A DNA stretch of 64,000 nucleotides from Crateriforma spongiae (lineage in GTDB: Bacteria; Planctomycetota; Planctomycetia; Pirellulales; Pirellulaceae), in the NCBI RefSeq assembly GCF_012290005.1, contig NZ_JAAXMS010000003.1, positions 372,001-436,000 of the forward strand. Direction: 5' to 3'. Shown here in pieces: positions 53,316-61,268 of the stretch (the stretch's first letter is position 1; the number at the start of each line of letters is the position of its first letter). The notes under the pieces are model-generated. The model ran no database searches. It was not told where the DNA came from and saw nothing but the letters and a program-made list of their open reading frames with translations. Made by a program: the position numbers and the translations under genes.

Positions 53316-53687
53316 GTGACCGACGACGAGTTGGATATCGATGATTGCCAGACCGAGTTTGGAATTCCACACTCCATACTGGCCCACGCAGGCGACTACC
53401 GCATCGTCGAGCTGCACTACAAGTGCGCAAGTTCGGAACAGGAAGCCCACCTGGATCTGCATTTGTCACGTGGCAGTGAAGTGCGACGACTTCGATTCTT
53501 GCGTCCACAGCAGTTGGTGATCGAAGAAGGGTTTCCGGAACCTACACATGGTATGATGATCATCGACGCTTCGGGTGACGGGCTTGACGGATTGGGTGTT
53601 CGCGTGATCGACATCGAGGCCTCACACGGCGCAATTACGTTCTGGGCCAAGGACGTAATCGATCTTGATGTGTCCGACAGCGGGTAA
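53316..53687 (+). CDS. Cassette 39: hypothetical acidic soluble protein
   Basis: 123 residues from a GTG start. Very acidic (DDELDIDDCQTEFG) with a beta-rich core (LDLHLSRGSEVRRLRFL; GVRVIDIEASHGAITFW). The size and acidity suggest an immunity-type protein; not recognised. It stops in attC. Confidence 0.62.
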   Translation: MTDDELDIDDCQTEFGIPHSILAHAGDYRIVELHYKCASSEQEAHLDLHLSRGSEVRRLRFLRPQQLVIEEGFPEPTHGMMIIDASGDGLDGLGVRVIDIEASHGAITFWAKDVIDLDVSDSG

Positions 53688-53772
53688 CAATCGCGTGCAC
53701 CCGAGTACGCGAACCGGCCGGTTTTGAAATGGAAAATCTTTCTCGCGTACCGGGTGACGCGTGCCGTTACCC
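53682..53772 (+). repeat. attC: attC 39
   Basis: Closes cassette 39 (53295-53766). R'' GGGTAAC, R' GTTACCC. Same type as attC 36 and 40. Confidence 0.94.
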
Positions 53773-53787
53773 GACAGACTTTGGGAT

Positions 53788-54300
53788 ATGATCGCCACTG
53801 CTAATGTCATTTTTGATCGCAGCTATTTTGAGCTTCAATACGACGAATGGTTACGCCACCGTTCGAAGTTTAAACGGTACGAGATCTGGTTCGCCATTGC
53901 GCTGACATTATTCGGCGTGACATTGGCAGTCGCATTCCAGAACCAATGGCTTGTCGGTGCCCTTTTTGCAGCGGCGGGCGTTTACGAGTTTGTGATGGCT
54001 GCCACTCACAAGCGACGATGGGTGGACGCACGAGTTGCGACCGTCCGTGATGACAAATCAGTCGATATTCAATTCGACACGGATTCGCTCACTTCGATGT
54101 CGGCCAACGGTACCGCAACAATGCGTCTGTCGGGATTCACAGGTTTCACAAAAGCCTCGAAGGGGTTCTTCCTTATTCCGGACACAGGAGTGTTAATCTA
54201 CGTTCCGCGTGCTACCATTGATCCAAGCGATTCGTATTCTTCCCTGGTCGAATTGCTTGGCTCCAGAATCGCTTCGCCCATAGATCCAAAATGCGGGTAA
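53788..54300 (+). CDS. Cassette 40: YcxB-like membrane protein
   Basis: 170 residues from ATG 53788. Two membrane helices (IWFAIALTLFGVTLAVAF and WLVGALFAAAGVYEFVMA) and a C-terminal domain ending FFLIPDTGVLIYVPRATI, which is the YcxB C-terminal pattern. Such proteins are poorly characterised and often accompany toxin or secretion loci. The stop is in R''. Confidence 0.75.
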   Translation: MIATANVIFDRSYFELQYDEWLRHRSKFKRYEIWFAIALTLFGVTLAVAFQNQWLVGALFAAAGVYEFVMAATHKRRWVDARVATVRDDKSVDIQFDTDSLTSMSANGTATMRLSGFTGFTKASKGFFLIPDTGVLIYVPRATIDPSDSYSSLVELLGSRIASPIDPKCG

Positions 54301-54385
54301 CCATCGCGTGCACCGGAGTACGCGAGTCGGTCGGTTTTGAAATTGAGAATCTTTCGCGCGTACCCGGTGACGCGTGACGTTCGTC
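54295..54385 (+). repeat. attC: attC 40
   Basis: Closes cassette 40 (53767-54379). R'' GGGTAAC, R' GTTCGTC. Confidence 0.94.
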
Positions 54386-54985
54386 GATAAGGAGTTGATC
54401 CTGGACTTTGAGCGTGCTCTCGCTTCCGAATCACCAAAGGCACAATGTGCTGCCGCACTGTTCCTGCGATCAGAAGGTCCTCGCGGTGCTATCCACATGC
54501 GAGGGTTACTGGACTGCTGCCAAAAGGTTTCGATCGATGATCAATCGTTGACCACCACCCAGGAACGACTCGTTGCTTACGGGGCGCGTTCGCTCGGCAC
54601 AATTGTCCATGCCTTCGGTTTTGATTCCGCAGACGACCTCCACAAGCGTACTGCGGATTGGCTGATCCGTCTGACCAGCAACCGTCATTTGCAAATCGCT
54701 GGGTTTGCAATTCACGCCCTCGGCGACTTGGGCATTCCACCGCACGCCGTACAACAGAGACTCGAAGATTTGATCGTTGGTCCGAAACGCAAAGACGACC
54801 TGCCAGTAATCACGTGTCGCGGGACTGCGTTTCGCATTCTGGCGACACTCGATCGTTCACTTGCAACACGGTACACTGACACGCCGGCGGCTCGTGAGTA
54901 TCTTGCCGCAATCGACCATTGGCTTGCCGCTGGCTCCGAAGATCCGAAGTTGCACGACGACCTCAAATGGCTTCGAGCAGAGTAG
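54374..54985 (+). CDS. Cassette 41: helical-repeat-like protein
   Basis: 203 residues. The best in-frame start is GTG 54374, inside the preceding attC; TTG 54395 is the alternative within the cassette. Repeating helices (KAQCAAALFLRSEGPRGAI; HLQIAGFAIHALGDLGI) recall HEAT-like repeats. Soluble. Function unknown. Confidence 0.6.
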   Translation: MTFVDKELILDFERALASESPKAQCAAALFLRSEGPRGAIHMRGLLDCCQKVSIDDQSLTTTQERLVAYGARSLGTIVHAFGFDSADDLHKRTADWLIRLTSNRHLQIAGFAIHALGDLGIPPHAVQQRLEDLIVGPKRKDDLPVITCRGTAFRILATLDRSLATRYTDTPAAREYLAAIDHWLAAGSEDPKLHDDLKWLRAE

Positions 54986-54986
54986 C

Positions 54987-55077
54987 GACGAACCATGGGT
55001 TGCAACGGAGGCCGCGACCTGACGTTTTTGAAGTGGTGAGTCGCTCGCGCGGCCCCGCTGAACCCTACCGTTACCCG
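54987..55077 (+). repeat. attC: attC 41
   Basis: Closes cassette 41 (54380-55071). R'' GACGAAC, R' GTTACCC. Subfamily of attC 14 and 43. Confidence 0.94.
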
Positions 55078-55110
55078 ACAGAATGAGAGCGTGTCATTGG
55101 AGTCAAACAT

Positions 55111-55698
55111 TTGCGTTCACGCCGGCTGAAAATTGCTCTGGTGCTCTCCGCATCGGCTGCTGGAATGCTGATTGCCGTCTGCTTCGCATGGTTTGGCATT
55201 GAAACTGGTCCAGGCGGGGAAACGTGGCATGCTGTCGCGGTCGACGACGGTTTTTGCTCGGCATTGCTTCCACGGAGGATCGAATACAGGGAAATCCCAA
55301 GCGGGGATTCGCGCCCTCCCGTCCGCGAATGGAGCGGGTGGTTAGAAGAGAGTAGCTACTCGATCGCCATCATTCCTGTCGAATCGCGGCCCAAGCAGCA
55401 ACAATTGGATCTGATCGAGAATTCGGCTGTCGAATTAGCAGCCGAATACGATGGCCATGTCATCCGAAGCGTTCCCGCCTTTGTCGATGGATATGAGGGA
55501 AGGCGTCAACTCATTGACACAGGGTCAATCATTTTCGATCAATACATGTTTGTGGTTGGCCAAAAGGCGATCACGGCGAAAGCAGACTATCGAACAGGGA
55601 TGCGGCCGACTCGCTTGGTCGAATACTTTTTGGCAAATTTCCGTATCAACAACTGTTCAGTGAATGATGAGCAAGTTGGCATTCAGATCGGCGGGTAA
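55111..55698 (+). CDS. Cassette 42: membrane-anchored extracytoplasmic protein
   Basis: 195 residues from a TTG start. A basic N-terminus then one hydrophobic helix (IALVLSASAAGMLIAVCFAW), followed by an extracytoplasmic domain with SIAIIPVESRPKQQQLDLIE and QYMFVVGQKAITAKADY. Not recognised. The stop overlaps R''. Confidence 0.65.
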   Translation: MRSRRLKIALVLSASAAGMLIAVCFAWFGIETGPGGETWHAVAVDDGFCSALLPRRIEYREIPSGDSRPPVREWSGWLEESSYSIAIIPVESRPKQQQLDLIENSAVELAAEYDGHVIRSVPAFVDGYEGRRQLIDTGSIIFDQYMFVVGQKAITAKADYRTGMRPTRLVEYFLANFRINNCSVNDEQVGIQIGG

Positions 55699-55785
55699 CC
55701 ATGGCATTCACACGGAGCGGGGCTTGCGGCCGAATTTGAAATGGACAACTTTACTCTCCCCGCCCGGTGATGCCGGTCGTTCGTC
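55693..55785 (+). repeat. attC: attC 42
   Basis: Closes cassette 42 (55072-55779). R'' GGGTAAC, R' GTTCGTC. Subfamily of attC 6. Confidence 0.94.
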
Positions 55786-55831
55786 GGCTATAGACGACGC
55801 CATACACCCTCAAAGTTTTTGTGTGTCGCGA

Positions 55832-56272
55832 ATGCTTATTGAGAAAGATCCCGATTTGCAGCGTTTGCAGGACGCACTCTTGCGGTTCATCCGAAACGAT
55901 GAGAATTCGGGCATTTCTGACTTCAATGAGCTCTTCAACAAGATCAATGGTGACGTGATTCGGCGTTCACCCAAGCGAAACGATGTCGCGTATCTTGTGT
56001 GGCGAGACCGGTTGGTCTTAACCGCTGCGTATTACTACGGGATCGAAAACGGCTTCGGCCCCCGCGATTTGTCTACAATTATTGGGAGACTCGATGACAT
56101 CGGATTTCGCACTCCAGGTGATTGGATCTCATTTCGTGGAGAATTGCTTGCGGCACTGAGAGCGGAAGGGCGTGACCATGAGGCTGATGCCGTAAAGGCG
56201 GATTTCTGTGCGCGATACGACGACGTGCGAATGCAACTCGAAGACGCAATTCAACGATTTCGGTCGGAATAG
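55832..56272 (+). CDS. Cassette 43: hypothetical helical protein
   Basis: 146 residues from ATG 55832. All-helical and charged (LQRLQDALLRFIRNDEN; DDVRMQLEDAIQRFRSE). No membrane segment. Unknown. Confidence 0.63.
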   Translation: MLIEKDPDLQRLQDALLRFIRNDENSGISDFNELFNKINGDVIRRSPKRNDVAYLVWRDRLVLTAAYYYGIENGFGPRDLSTIIGRLDDIGFRTPGDWISFRGELLAALRAEGRDHEADAVKADFCARYDDVRMQLEDAIQRFRSE

Positions 56273-56283
56273 TTGACCGAAGC

Positions 56284-56373
56284 GACGAACCATGGGTTGC
56301 AACGGAGGCCGCGAGTCGACGTTTTTGAAGTGGAGAGTCGCTCGCGCGGCCCCGCTGAACCCTACCGTTCGCC
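56284..56373 (+). repeat. attC: attC 43
   Basis: Closes cassette 43 (55780-56367). R'' GACGAAC, R' GTTCGCC. Confidence 0.94.
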
Positions 56374-56383
56374 GACTGACTGA

Positions 56384-56974
56384 ATGCTTGCACCACTTGT
56401 CCTTCCATTCCAGATTACGGTAGCCGTGTTCGCGGTTCTGTGGTGCTTGGGTGCGATGACACTTCGGTCACCAAGGCGCATTACGTGGCTTTCTCTCGCC
56501 GCCATGATTCTCTTCATTCCGTCTTGCACTGGCATCATGGCAATCGTCGATTCACAACGCTACGGTCGCTTCGACTACGCCGAGGCGTCGGATGTCCCCG
56601 ATGATGGTTACATCGAACTACCCGCGGACGCCACGGACATTACCCTTTACCGAAATGGCGCGGGTCACTGGGCCAAATTCACTATCGACACACCATCTTT
56701 GCGATCTTGGATCGGCGACCGGCGCTCATTGCGCCCAGACTTGAATCAACATCACGACGATGATGAATGGCTGACAAAGACCGGCAACAAACAACGGCAG
56801 GATATGATTGAGCTCAATCAGCAGGTGTTCGGCCATCGTTTTCCCGATACCGGTTGGGTGTACGATCCAACCATGGTTCAGGTCCATGTGACCCGCTCGG
56901 CGCGTGGTGGCGGATACACTGTGTGGCATGTACCATCCACTGGTGACACTTACCTCAGTGCGGGCTACTGGTAA
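56384..56974 (+). CDS. Cassette 44: membrane protein with extracytoplasmic domain
   Basis: 196 residues. Two N-terminal helices (FQITVAVFAVLWCLGAMTL and ITWLSLAAMILFIPSCTGIM) followed by ~140 hydrophilic residues rich in aromatic and acidic residues (DATDITLYRNGAGHWAKF). Unrecognised. Confidence 0.65.
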   Translation: MLAPLVLPFQITVAVFAVLWCLGAMTLRSPRRITWLSLAAMILFIPSCTGIMAIVDSQRYGRFDYAEASDVPDDGYIELPADATDITLYRNGAGHWAKFTIDTPSLRSWIGDRRSLRPDLNQHHDDDEWLTKTGNKQRQDMIELNQQVFGHRFPDTGWVYDPTMVQVHVTRSARGGGYTVWHVPSTGDTYLSAGYW

Positions 56975-56977
56975 TGC

Positions 56978-57067
56978 GGCGAACCATGCGATGCAACGGA
57001 GCCGGGCTTGCAAGGTTTCACAAATGGAAAGTCTACTCTCCCGGCCCGCTGATCGCGGTCGTTATCC
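56978..57067 (+). repeat. attC: attC 44
   Basis: Closes cassette 44 (56368-57061). R'' GGCGAAC, R' GTTATCC. Confidence 0.94.
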
Positions 57068-57095
57068 CAATTACTTCTACACACTGGCCAAGCCG

Positions 57096-57734
57096 ATGAC
57101 TTGTACGATCTCGCGATTGCTCTTTGTGCTAACCCTGCCCTTAGTCGTTCGCACCACGCTCGCCGAGTCGCCCGAAGTCACCGTGACTGATTCCCTGTCT
57201 GACGCTGAATACAAGAACGAACTCAACAAGTTGCTGACAAAGTTCAAGGCTGACATCGCAGAATTGCAATCCAGGAGAACTGCCCCCTTGCCAGCCGAAG
57301 GTTCATCCGATTCCGCACGTGTCGTCAAACACGAGTTCAGGCCTAAGGGCATACGCCGACCTGCAAACGGCTTCCACTCAACGCAGCCCGCGGTTGTAAT
57401 AGCCCAACAACGCCCAAACGCTGACCGCAAATGGGCGTTACATATTCTGATCGCAGATGGTCGATCTATTGTTCTGCCTTACGGCAGCCAGTTCGATCAG
57501 CAGCACGGAACGTGGAAATTCAGCACCGACGGTCTTTCATACACTTGGCGTGAAGGCCGCATCGGCGACGTATTGCAAACAGGTGCAATTGACGTTGTCG
57601 GCGACAATCCGCACCGCTATCGCTACAGCAGCGAGAACGACGGGATGTCCAACGCGATTGGTCAACCGGTTGCTGGCGATCTGTTTGATGTGATTAAGAC
57701 ATGGCTGAGCTACGACCCTGAATCAACCGAATGA
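57096..57734 (+). CDS. Cassette 45: secreted protein of unknown function
   Basis: 212 residues from ATG 57096. Signal peptide (ISRLLFVLTLPLVVRTTLAE). A short charged helix (YKNELNKLLTKFKADIAELQ) precedes a beta-rich domain (ALHILIADGRSIVLPYGS). Not recognised. Confidence 0.65.
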   Translation: MTCTISRLLFVLTLPLVVRTTLAESPEVTVTDSLSDAEYKNELNKLLTKFKADIAELQSRRTAPLPAEGSSDSARVVKHEFRPKGIRRPANGFHSTQPAVVIAQQRPNADRKWALHILIADGRSIVLPYGSQFDQQHGTWKFSTDGLSYTWREGRIGDVLQTGAIDVVGDNPHRYRYSSENDGMSNAIGQPVAGDLFDVIKTWLSYDPESTE

Positions 57735-57739
57735 TGGTG

Positions 57740-57832
57740 GGATAACCATGGCATTCACACGGAGCGGGGCTTGCGACCGAATTTGAGATGGACAACTTTA
57801 CTCTCCCCGCCCGGTGATGCCGGTCGTTCCCC
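57740..57832 (+). repeat. attC: attC 45
   Basis: Closes cassette 45 (57062-57826). R'' GGATAAC, R' GTTCCCC. Subfamily of attC 6. Confidence 0.94.
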
Positions 57833-57848
57833 GTAAGAGATAGTGAAA

Positions 57849-59006
57849 ATGCGATTCGCGATTCTGCTCATTGCGACAAGTATCCTCGCTTCGTACGGCA
57901 ATGCCACCGATCGTTCTTTCGATGACATCAGTGCACAATCACCAAATGGTGTATGGCGACTGGATGCCAAATCGCCCGACAACCGCATCGATGGATACCA
58001 CCCGTGGCAAGATGATTTCGTGTACACAATGCACAAGGGTGGCAGGCGAGTCTGGTCACGCGAACAGAACAAACAAGAGCCCGAGGAGTATTCACCGACT
58101 AGGATCGTTGTTGCCGACGATGGTTGGACTGCAATACATACCGGTTGGGATCAACTTGTTTTCGTTGACGCCAATGGACGCAACTGTGGTCGCATCGATG
58201 ATCTCAAAGAGCTTCTGTCAAAGAAGGACCGAAGCGAATTTACCACCTGGTCTACCGCAGGCGTAATCTGGACGCCTTATTCGCTTTGGCATTTCGCAAT
58301 TATTGACGGGAAGCGCATCTTCGTAATTCGGCTTTGGTGGGGGCACCAATTGATCTTCGATCCCGAAAACGGCCACCGCCTTAAAATGACTCCGAGCTAC
58401 GCAAAGCCAATTCGCGATTTGCAGGTTGATCACTGCCGCAAAGTACTGGCCAACGCCGTAGCTGATGGCATCAACGACGATTCGGCCGACAATCTGTTGA
58501 CGCCTGCTCTGCTAGCTGGACAGCTTGACATTCGCGATGCGATACCTCACCTGCGAGAGCTAGAAAAATCAGAATTCGTTGGCCTTTACGGCGGTTCAAT
58601 GGCTACGGACATTGAACCGGGGGCTATCAATCCGTTTTTCATCCAACAATTCACTCTTCGTCAGGTTTCACAGCTTTCACTTCGTCGTCTTGGTGAATCG
58701 CCCAAAACACTGCCTGTTTTCGAGTTTCCGAAACATAGAGCGTCTGGCAATCTTCGCCCCGAACGTCAAAACGATCGCGCGAAACAAATCGTTTCAGTCA
58801 AGAATGGGATGTCCGCGGAAGATGTGCTGAAGATTCTCGGCTCACCAGACTTCATCGACTATTCCGAATGGTCATACGATCTTGACGGTGATGATCCGAA
58901 AACAGCTACAATTACTTGGGACTCGTACGAGGTGAAGAGCATAAACGTGACGAAACCTTTGTGGAGAGATGGTCTGTCACGCGATCGGCTGGTCGTTGGA
59001 TACTAG
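57849..59006 (+). CDS. Cassette 46: secreted protein with BamE/SmpA-like end
   Basis: 385 residues from ATG 57849 (GTG 57843 also possible). Signal peptide (FAILLIATSILASYGNA). Beta-rich repeats with Trp (GWTAIHTGWDQLVFVDANG) suggest a propeller-like region; a helical part follows, and the C-terminal block VKNGMSAEDVLKILGSPDFI resembles the BamE/SmpA fold that binds outer-membrane assembly partners. It is the largest cassette gene and the last one. Confidence 0.68.
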   Translation: MRFAILLIATSILASYGNATDRSFDDISAQSPNGVWRLDAKSPDNRIDGYHPWQDDFVYTMHKGGRRVWSREQNKQEPEEYSPTRIVVADDGWTAIHTGWDQLVFVDANGRNCGRIDDLKELLSKKDRSEFTTWSTAGVIWTPYSLWHFAIIDGKRIFVIRLWWGHQLIFDPENGHRLKMTPSYAKPIRDLQVDHCRKVLANAVADGINDDSADNLLTPALLAGQLDIRDAIPHLRELEKSEFVGLYGGSMATDIEPGAINPFFIQQFTLRQVSQLSLRRLGESPKTLPVFEFPKHRASGNLRPERQNDRAKQIVSVKNGMSAEDVLKILGSPDFIDYSEWSYDLDGDDPKTATITWDSYEVKSINVTKPLWRDGLSRDRLVVGY

Positions 59007-59011
59007 GGCAC

Positions 59012-59092
59012 GGGGAACCATGCGATGCAACGGAGCCGGGCTTGTACGATTTCACAAATGGAAAATCAACCGTCCCGGCCCGGTGACGGTGT
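59012..59092 (+). repeat. attC: attC 46, truncated
   Basis: Closes cassette 46 (57827-59092). R'' GGGGAAC matches the cassette start TTCCCC. The stem arm CCCGGTGACGG is present, but the R' box is missing: sequence departs at GTAGGCGAATGG instead of a GTT core. The site is not usable by IntI as it stands. Confidence 0.85.
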
Positions 59093-59461
59093 AGGCGAAT
59101 GGTCCCGGTTTGATTCGCCAGTCCATACGGTGCAATCAACTTGGAGCTGTCATCGGATTCCAATGAATTTCATTAATGGAATATTCGCGGTGTCAGCGTT
59201 TCGGTCCTCAGAGACCGGCGTGTTTCCGTTAGCGTCGCTTTCTCGGTCATACATACTCGTTTCAAGCGACTTGTATGGGCATAATTGGTATGAGGGCTGT
59301 TGCGGACCTTTCAATGTGATGGGCAGCCAGCGGTCTTCTCTCAGCATCGCACATTCTTTAACGAGATAAATTAACGGTGGGGGTACTTTGGAGTGTGACT
59401 ATGGATTTAGCATCCGATTTGTACCGACGAATCCCGGTCGAAAACTGTGCCGCGCGGCACA
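59093..59461 (+). other. Region between the array and the insertion sequence
   Basis: No gene recognised. Ends with the 16-bp palindrome TGTGCCGCGCGGCACA at 59446-59461, directly next to the IS target site. Confidence 0.4.
59446..59461. repeat. 16-bp palindrome, right copy
   Basis: TGTGCCGCGCGGCACA, the same core as the palindrome at 29044. The two flank intI plus the whole array. Confidence 0.6.
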
Positions 59462-59465
59462 CTAG

Positions 59466-60383
59466 GCACTGTTTAACAAACTGCTCTGGCGAAACTTGAA
59501 CGCATCGGACAGCCTCCCGGAGTACCTACCAAAGTGCTCCAAGGAGGAAGCCCAATGCCCCGACATCGTCTCACGGATCGAGAGTTCAATGCAATCCGTT
59601 ACTTGCTGCCAAGACAGCGAACGGGCAAAAAAGGTCGGCCTTGGGTCGATCACGGTTCGGTGATCGACGGCATCTTTTGGATTCTAAAAACCGGCAGTCC
59701 GTGGAGGGATCTGCCCGAGGTGTTTGGAAAGTGGCAAACCGTTTACGCGAGATTTCGACGCTGGAACCTGGAGGGCCTTTGGGACCGGGTCTACAACGCA
59801 ATGCTCAAGCGACTGGACAAGCTCGACAAAATTGATCGAACGCTCTGGTGTGTCGATGGAAGCGTCATCCGCGCACATCGGTGTGCCGCAGGAATGATTC
59901 CTCAAAGCGAAGAAAACGACGAACTGGTCGCTTTGGGACATTCTCGCGGAGGCTACTCGACCAAAATCCATATCCTCTGCGACGGCCAAGGAACGCTGCT
60001 GGGAATCACTGCGACCGGTGGGCAACGTCATGAATCCACCGAACTGGAGAATCTAATCGACCACTGCGAACTGAGCCTGCATCGCTATGATTCCCGCCCC
60101 GACGCAATCGCTGGCGACAAAGGATACAGCAGCCACGCGATTCGAGATCGACTTCGTGAGTTAGGGATCGAGCCAGTGATCGGATCAAAGTCCAACGAAT
60201 CGCGTGAAGAGGAATTTGATCGCGAAGCCTATCGTCGTCGCAAAATCGTCGAACGCTTGATTGGATGGTTAAAAGAATCACGACGGGTTGGAACGCGATA
60301 CGATAAGCTTGCTTGCTCGTACCTTGCATTCGTGCAACTCGCCGCCCTGCGACGAGCCCTTAAGCTGATTTAGTAAACAGTGC
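59466..60383 (+). mobile_element. IS5-family insertion sequence
   Basis: 918 bp. Terminal inverted repeats begin GCACTGTTTA at both ends (left GCACTGTTTAACAAA, right complement GCACTGTTTACTAAA). A 4-bp CTAG duplication flanks it at 59462-59465 and 60384-60387. One intact transposase gene, so probably a recent insertion. Confidence 0.92.
59555..60373 (+). CDS. IS5-family transposase
   Basis: 272 residues from ATG 59555 with AAGGAGG upstream. DDE-type catalytic residues: Asp in CVDGSVIRAHR, Asp in AGDKGYSS and Glu in RKIVERLIGWLKESRRVGTR. Similar to the IS427 group; single frame. It moves the flanking IS by cut-and-paste or copy. Confidence 0.94.
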   Translation: MPRHRLTDREFNAIRYLLPRQRTGKKGRPWVDHGSVIDGIFWILKTGSPWRDLPEVFGKWQTVYARFRRWNLEGLWDRVYNAMLKRLDKLDKIDRTLWCVDGSVIRAHRCAAGMIPQSEENDELVALGHSRGGYSTKIHILCDGQGTLLGITATGGQRHESTELENLIDHCELSLHRYDSRPDAIAGDKGYSSHAIRDRLRELGIEPVIGSKSNESREEEFDREAYRRRKIVERLIGWLKESRRVGTRYDKLACSYLAFVQLAALRRALKLI

Positions 60384-60553
60384 CTAGTTGTTGAAACTGG
60401 TTTTGTGATGTGACGGATGAATTTCAGAAATGAATATTTTGCATCAGTGAGAGATATTCCCAGGTGCAACGGATCAATTTGCTTCATTGATTCTGGTGAA
60501 TTCTGGCAGCTAAAAAAACGATCACCCGTTGCGGATGATCGTACGGTCGGCGG

Positions 60554-60973
60554 CTAGGCCGCCGTTGTTTTCAGCGCGTCGATTAGCTGACTGGCCTGAC
60601 GCAGGGTCAGTTGTCCGGCCGAGTCCAATCCGAACCTCGCATTCACTTCCTCTGCCAAGCGAAGGCCGCGACTGGCGGCGATCGCGTGCAGGGCGCGGAT
60701 TTGGGCATCAGATGCTGGCCGCATGCGGCCAGCATCCGTGCTGGTCGACGCTGTCGTAGTCGCGTCCGTCTCCGCTGCATCGGTTTTCCCAATCTGGGAT
60801 TCGATGTGATGACGGCAATCGTCAAAGGCTTGGCTGATCTGACGTTTAAGCGTTTGAGCATCGGTCGGATGATCGTGATCGATCGACCATTCGATTTGGC
60901 AAATGGCTCCGATGCTTCCGTAATTGGGACGGCTGACCTTCTGTTGCAGTCCTACGGTGATCTTACGGGGCAT
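60554..60973 (-). CDS. Hypothetical protein, distal gene of AAA operon
   Basis: 139 residues. The C-terminal ~45 residues (QIRALHAIAASRGLRLAEEV...LTLRQASQLIDALK) resemble a short motif found at the end of phage-associated recombination and ssDNA-annealing proteins. The N-terminus is not recognised. It overlaps the upstream gene by 11 bases. Role unknown. Confidence 0.62.
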   Translation of the reverse strand: MPRKITVGLQQKVSRPNYGSIGAICQIEWSIDHDHPTDAQTLKRQISQAFDDCRHHIESQIGKTDAAETDATTTASTSTDAGRMRPASDAQIRALHAIAASRGLRLAEEVNARFGLDSAGQLTLRQASQLIDALKTTAA

Positions 60974-61262
60974 TATGGTCTCCTGGGTTTGATGGTGAGT
61001 GAAATGGTTTCGGCAGCAGCCAATGACGGCTTAGCCATTCGGTTTCCGCAGCCAAGGCTTCGCTGCGTCGCTGAAAGGGCCCAAGTATGGGGCCTTTAAC
61101 GGGCGATAGATCGACCCGCCAAGTTCCACCGTCCTCGGGTTCGACGTGGGACGCCCGGCGGATGGCCAAGCGTCCGATCGCACGGAGATCGATCGTTTCG
61201 TCATAGATCGCGTGGGCTGTCCCACGCGAGTCGATGCGGAGGTGCATGACGGATGGCCCCAT
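60963..61262 (-). CDS. Hypothetical 99-residue protein
   Basis: Starts six bases after the preceding gene's stop, in the minus-strand operon. Contains AHAIYDETIDLRAIGRLAIRRA and EPEDGGTWRVDLSPV, which look conserved. Soluble; function unknown. Confidence 0.65.
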   Translation of the reverse strand: MGPSVMHLRIDSRGTAHAIYDETIDLRAIGRLAIRRASHVEPEDGGTWRVDLSPVKGPILGPFQRRSEALAAETEWLSRHWLLPKPFHSPSNPGDHNAP

Positions 61263-61268
61263 TGCGTG

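Larger units (their letters stand above)
31094..59092 (+). mobile_element. Integron cassette array, 46 cassettes
   Basis: Forty-six consecutive units of about 470-1270 bp, each ending in an attC site. The boundary rule (first seven bases of each cassette reverse-complementary to its own R'' box) holds for all 46, with one mismatched base in cassette 14. Forty-two attC sites are 87-97 nt, one is 73, one 129, one 138, and the last is truncated. Stems of the sites examined contain unpaired G and A bases six apart in the left arm (for example GCGT-G-CACCGG-A-GTACGCG at attC36). Confidence 0.96.

Noticed and set aside
31094-59006. Antibiotic-resistance cassettes
   Set aside because: No aminoglycoside-modifying, beta-lactamase, dfr, cat or efflux motif was seen in any cassette protein.
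31094-59092. Regular ~90-nt repeats as CRISPR repeats
   Set aside because: Spacing is 400-1200 bp, the repeats differ in sequence while keeping stem structure, genes lie between them, and no cas gene is present. They fit attC sites.
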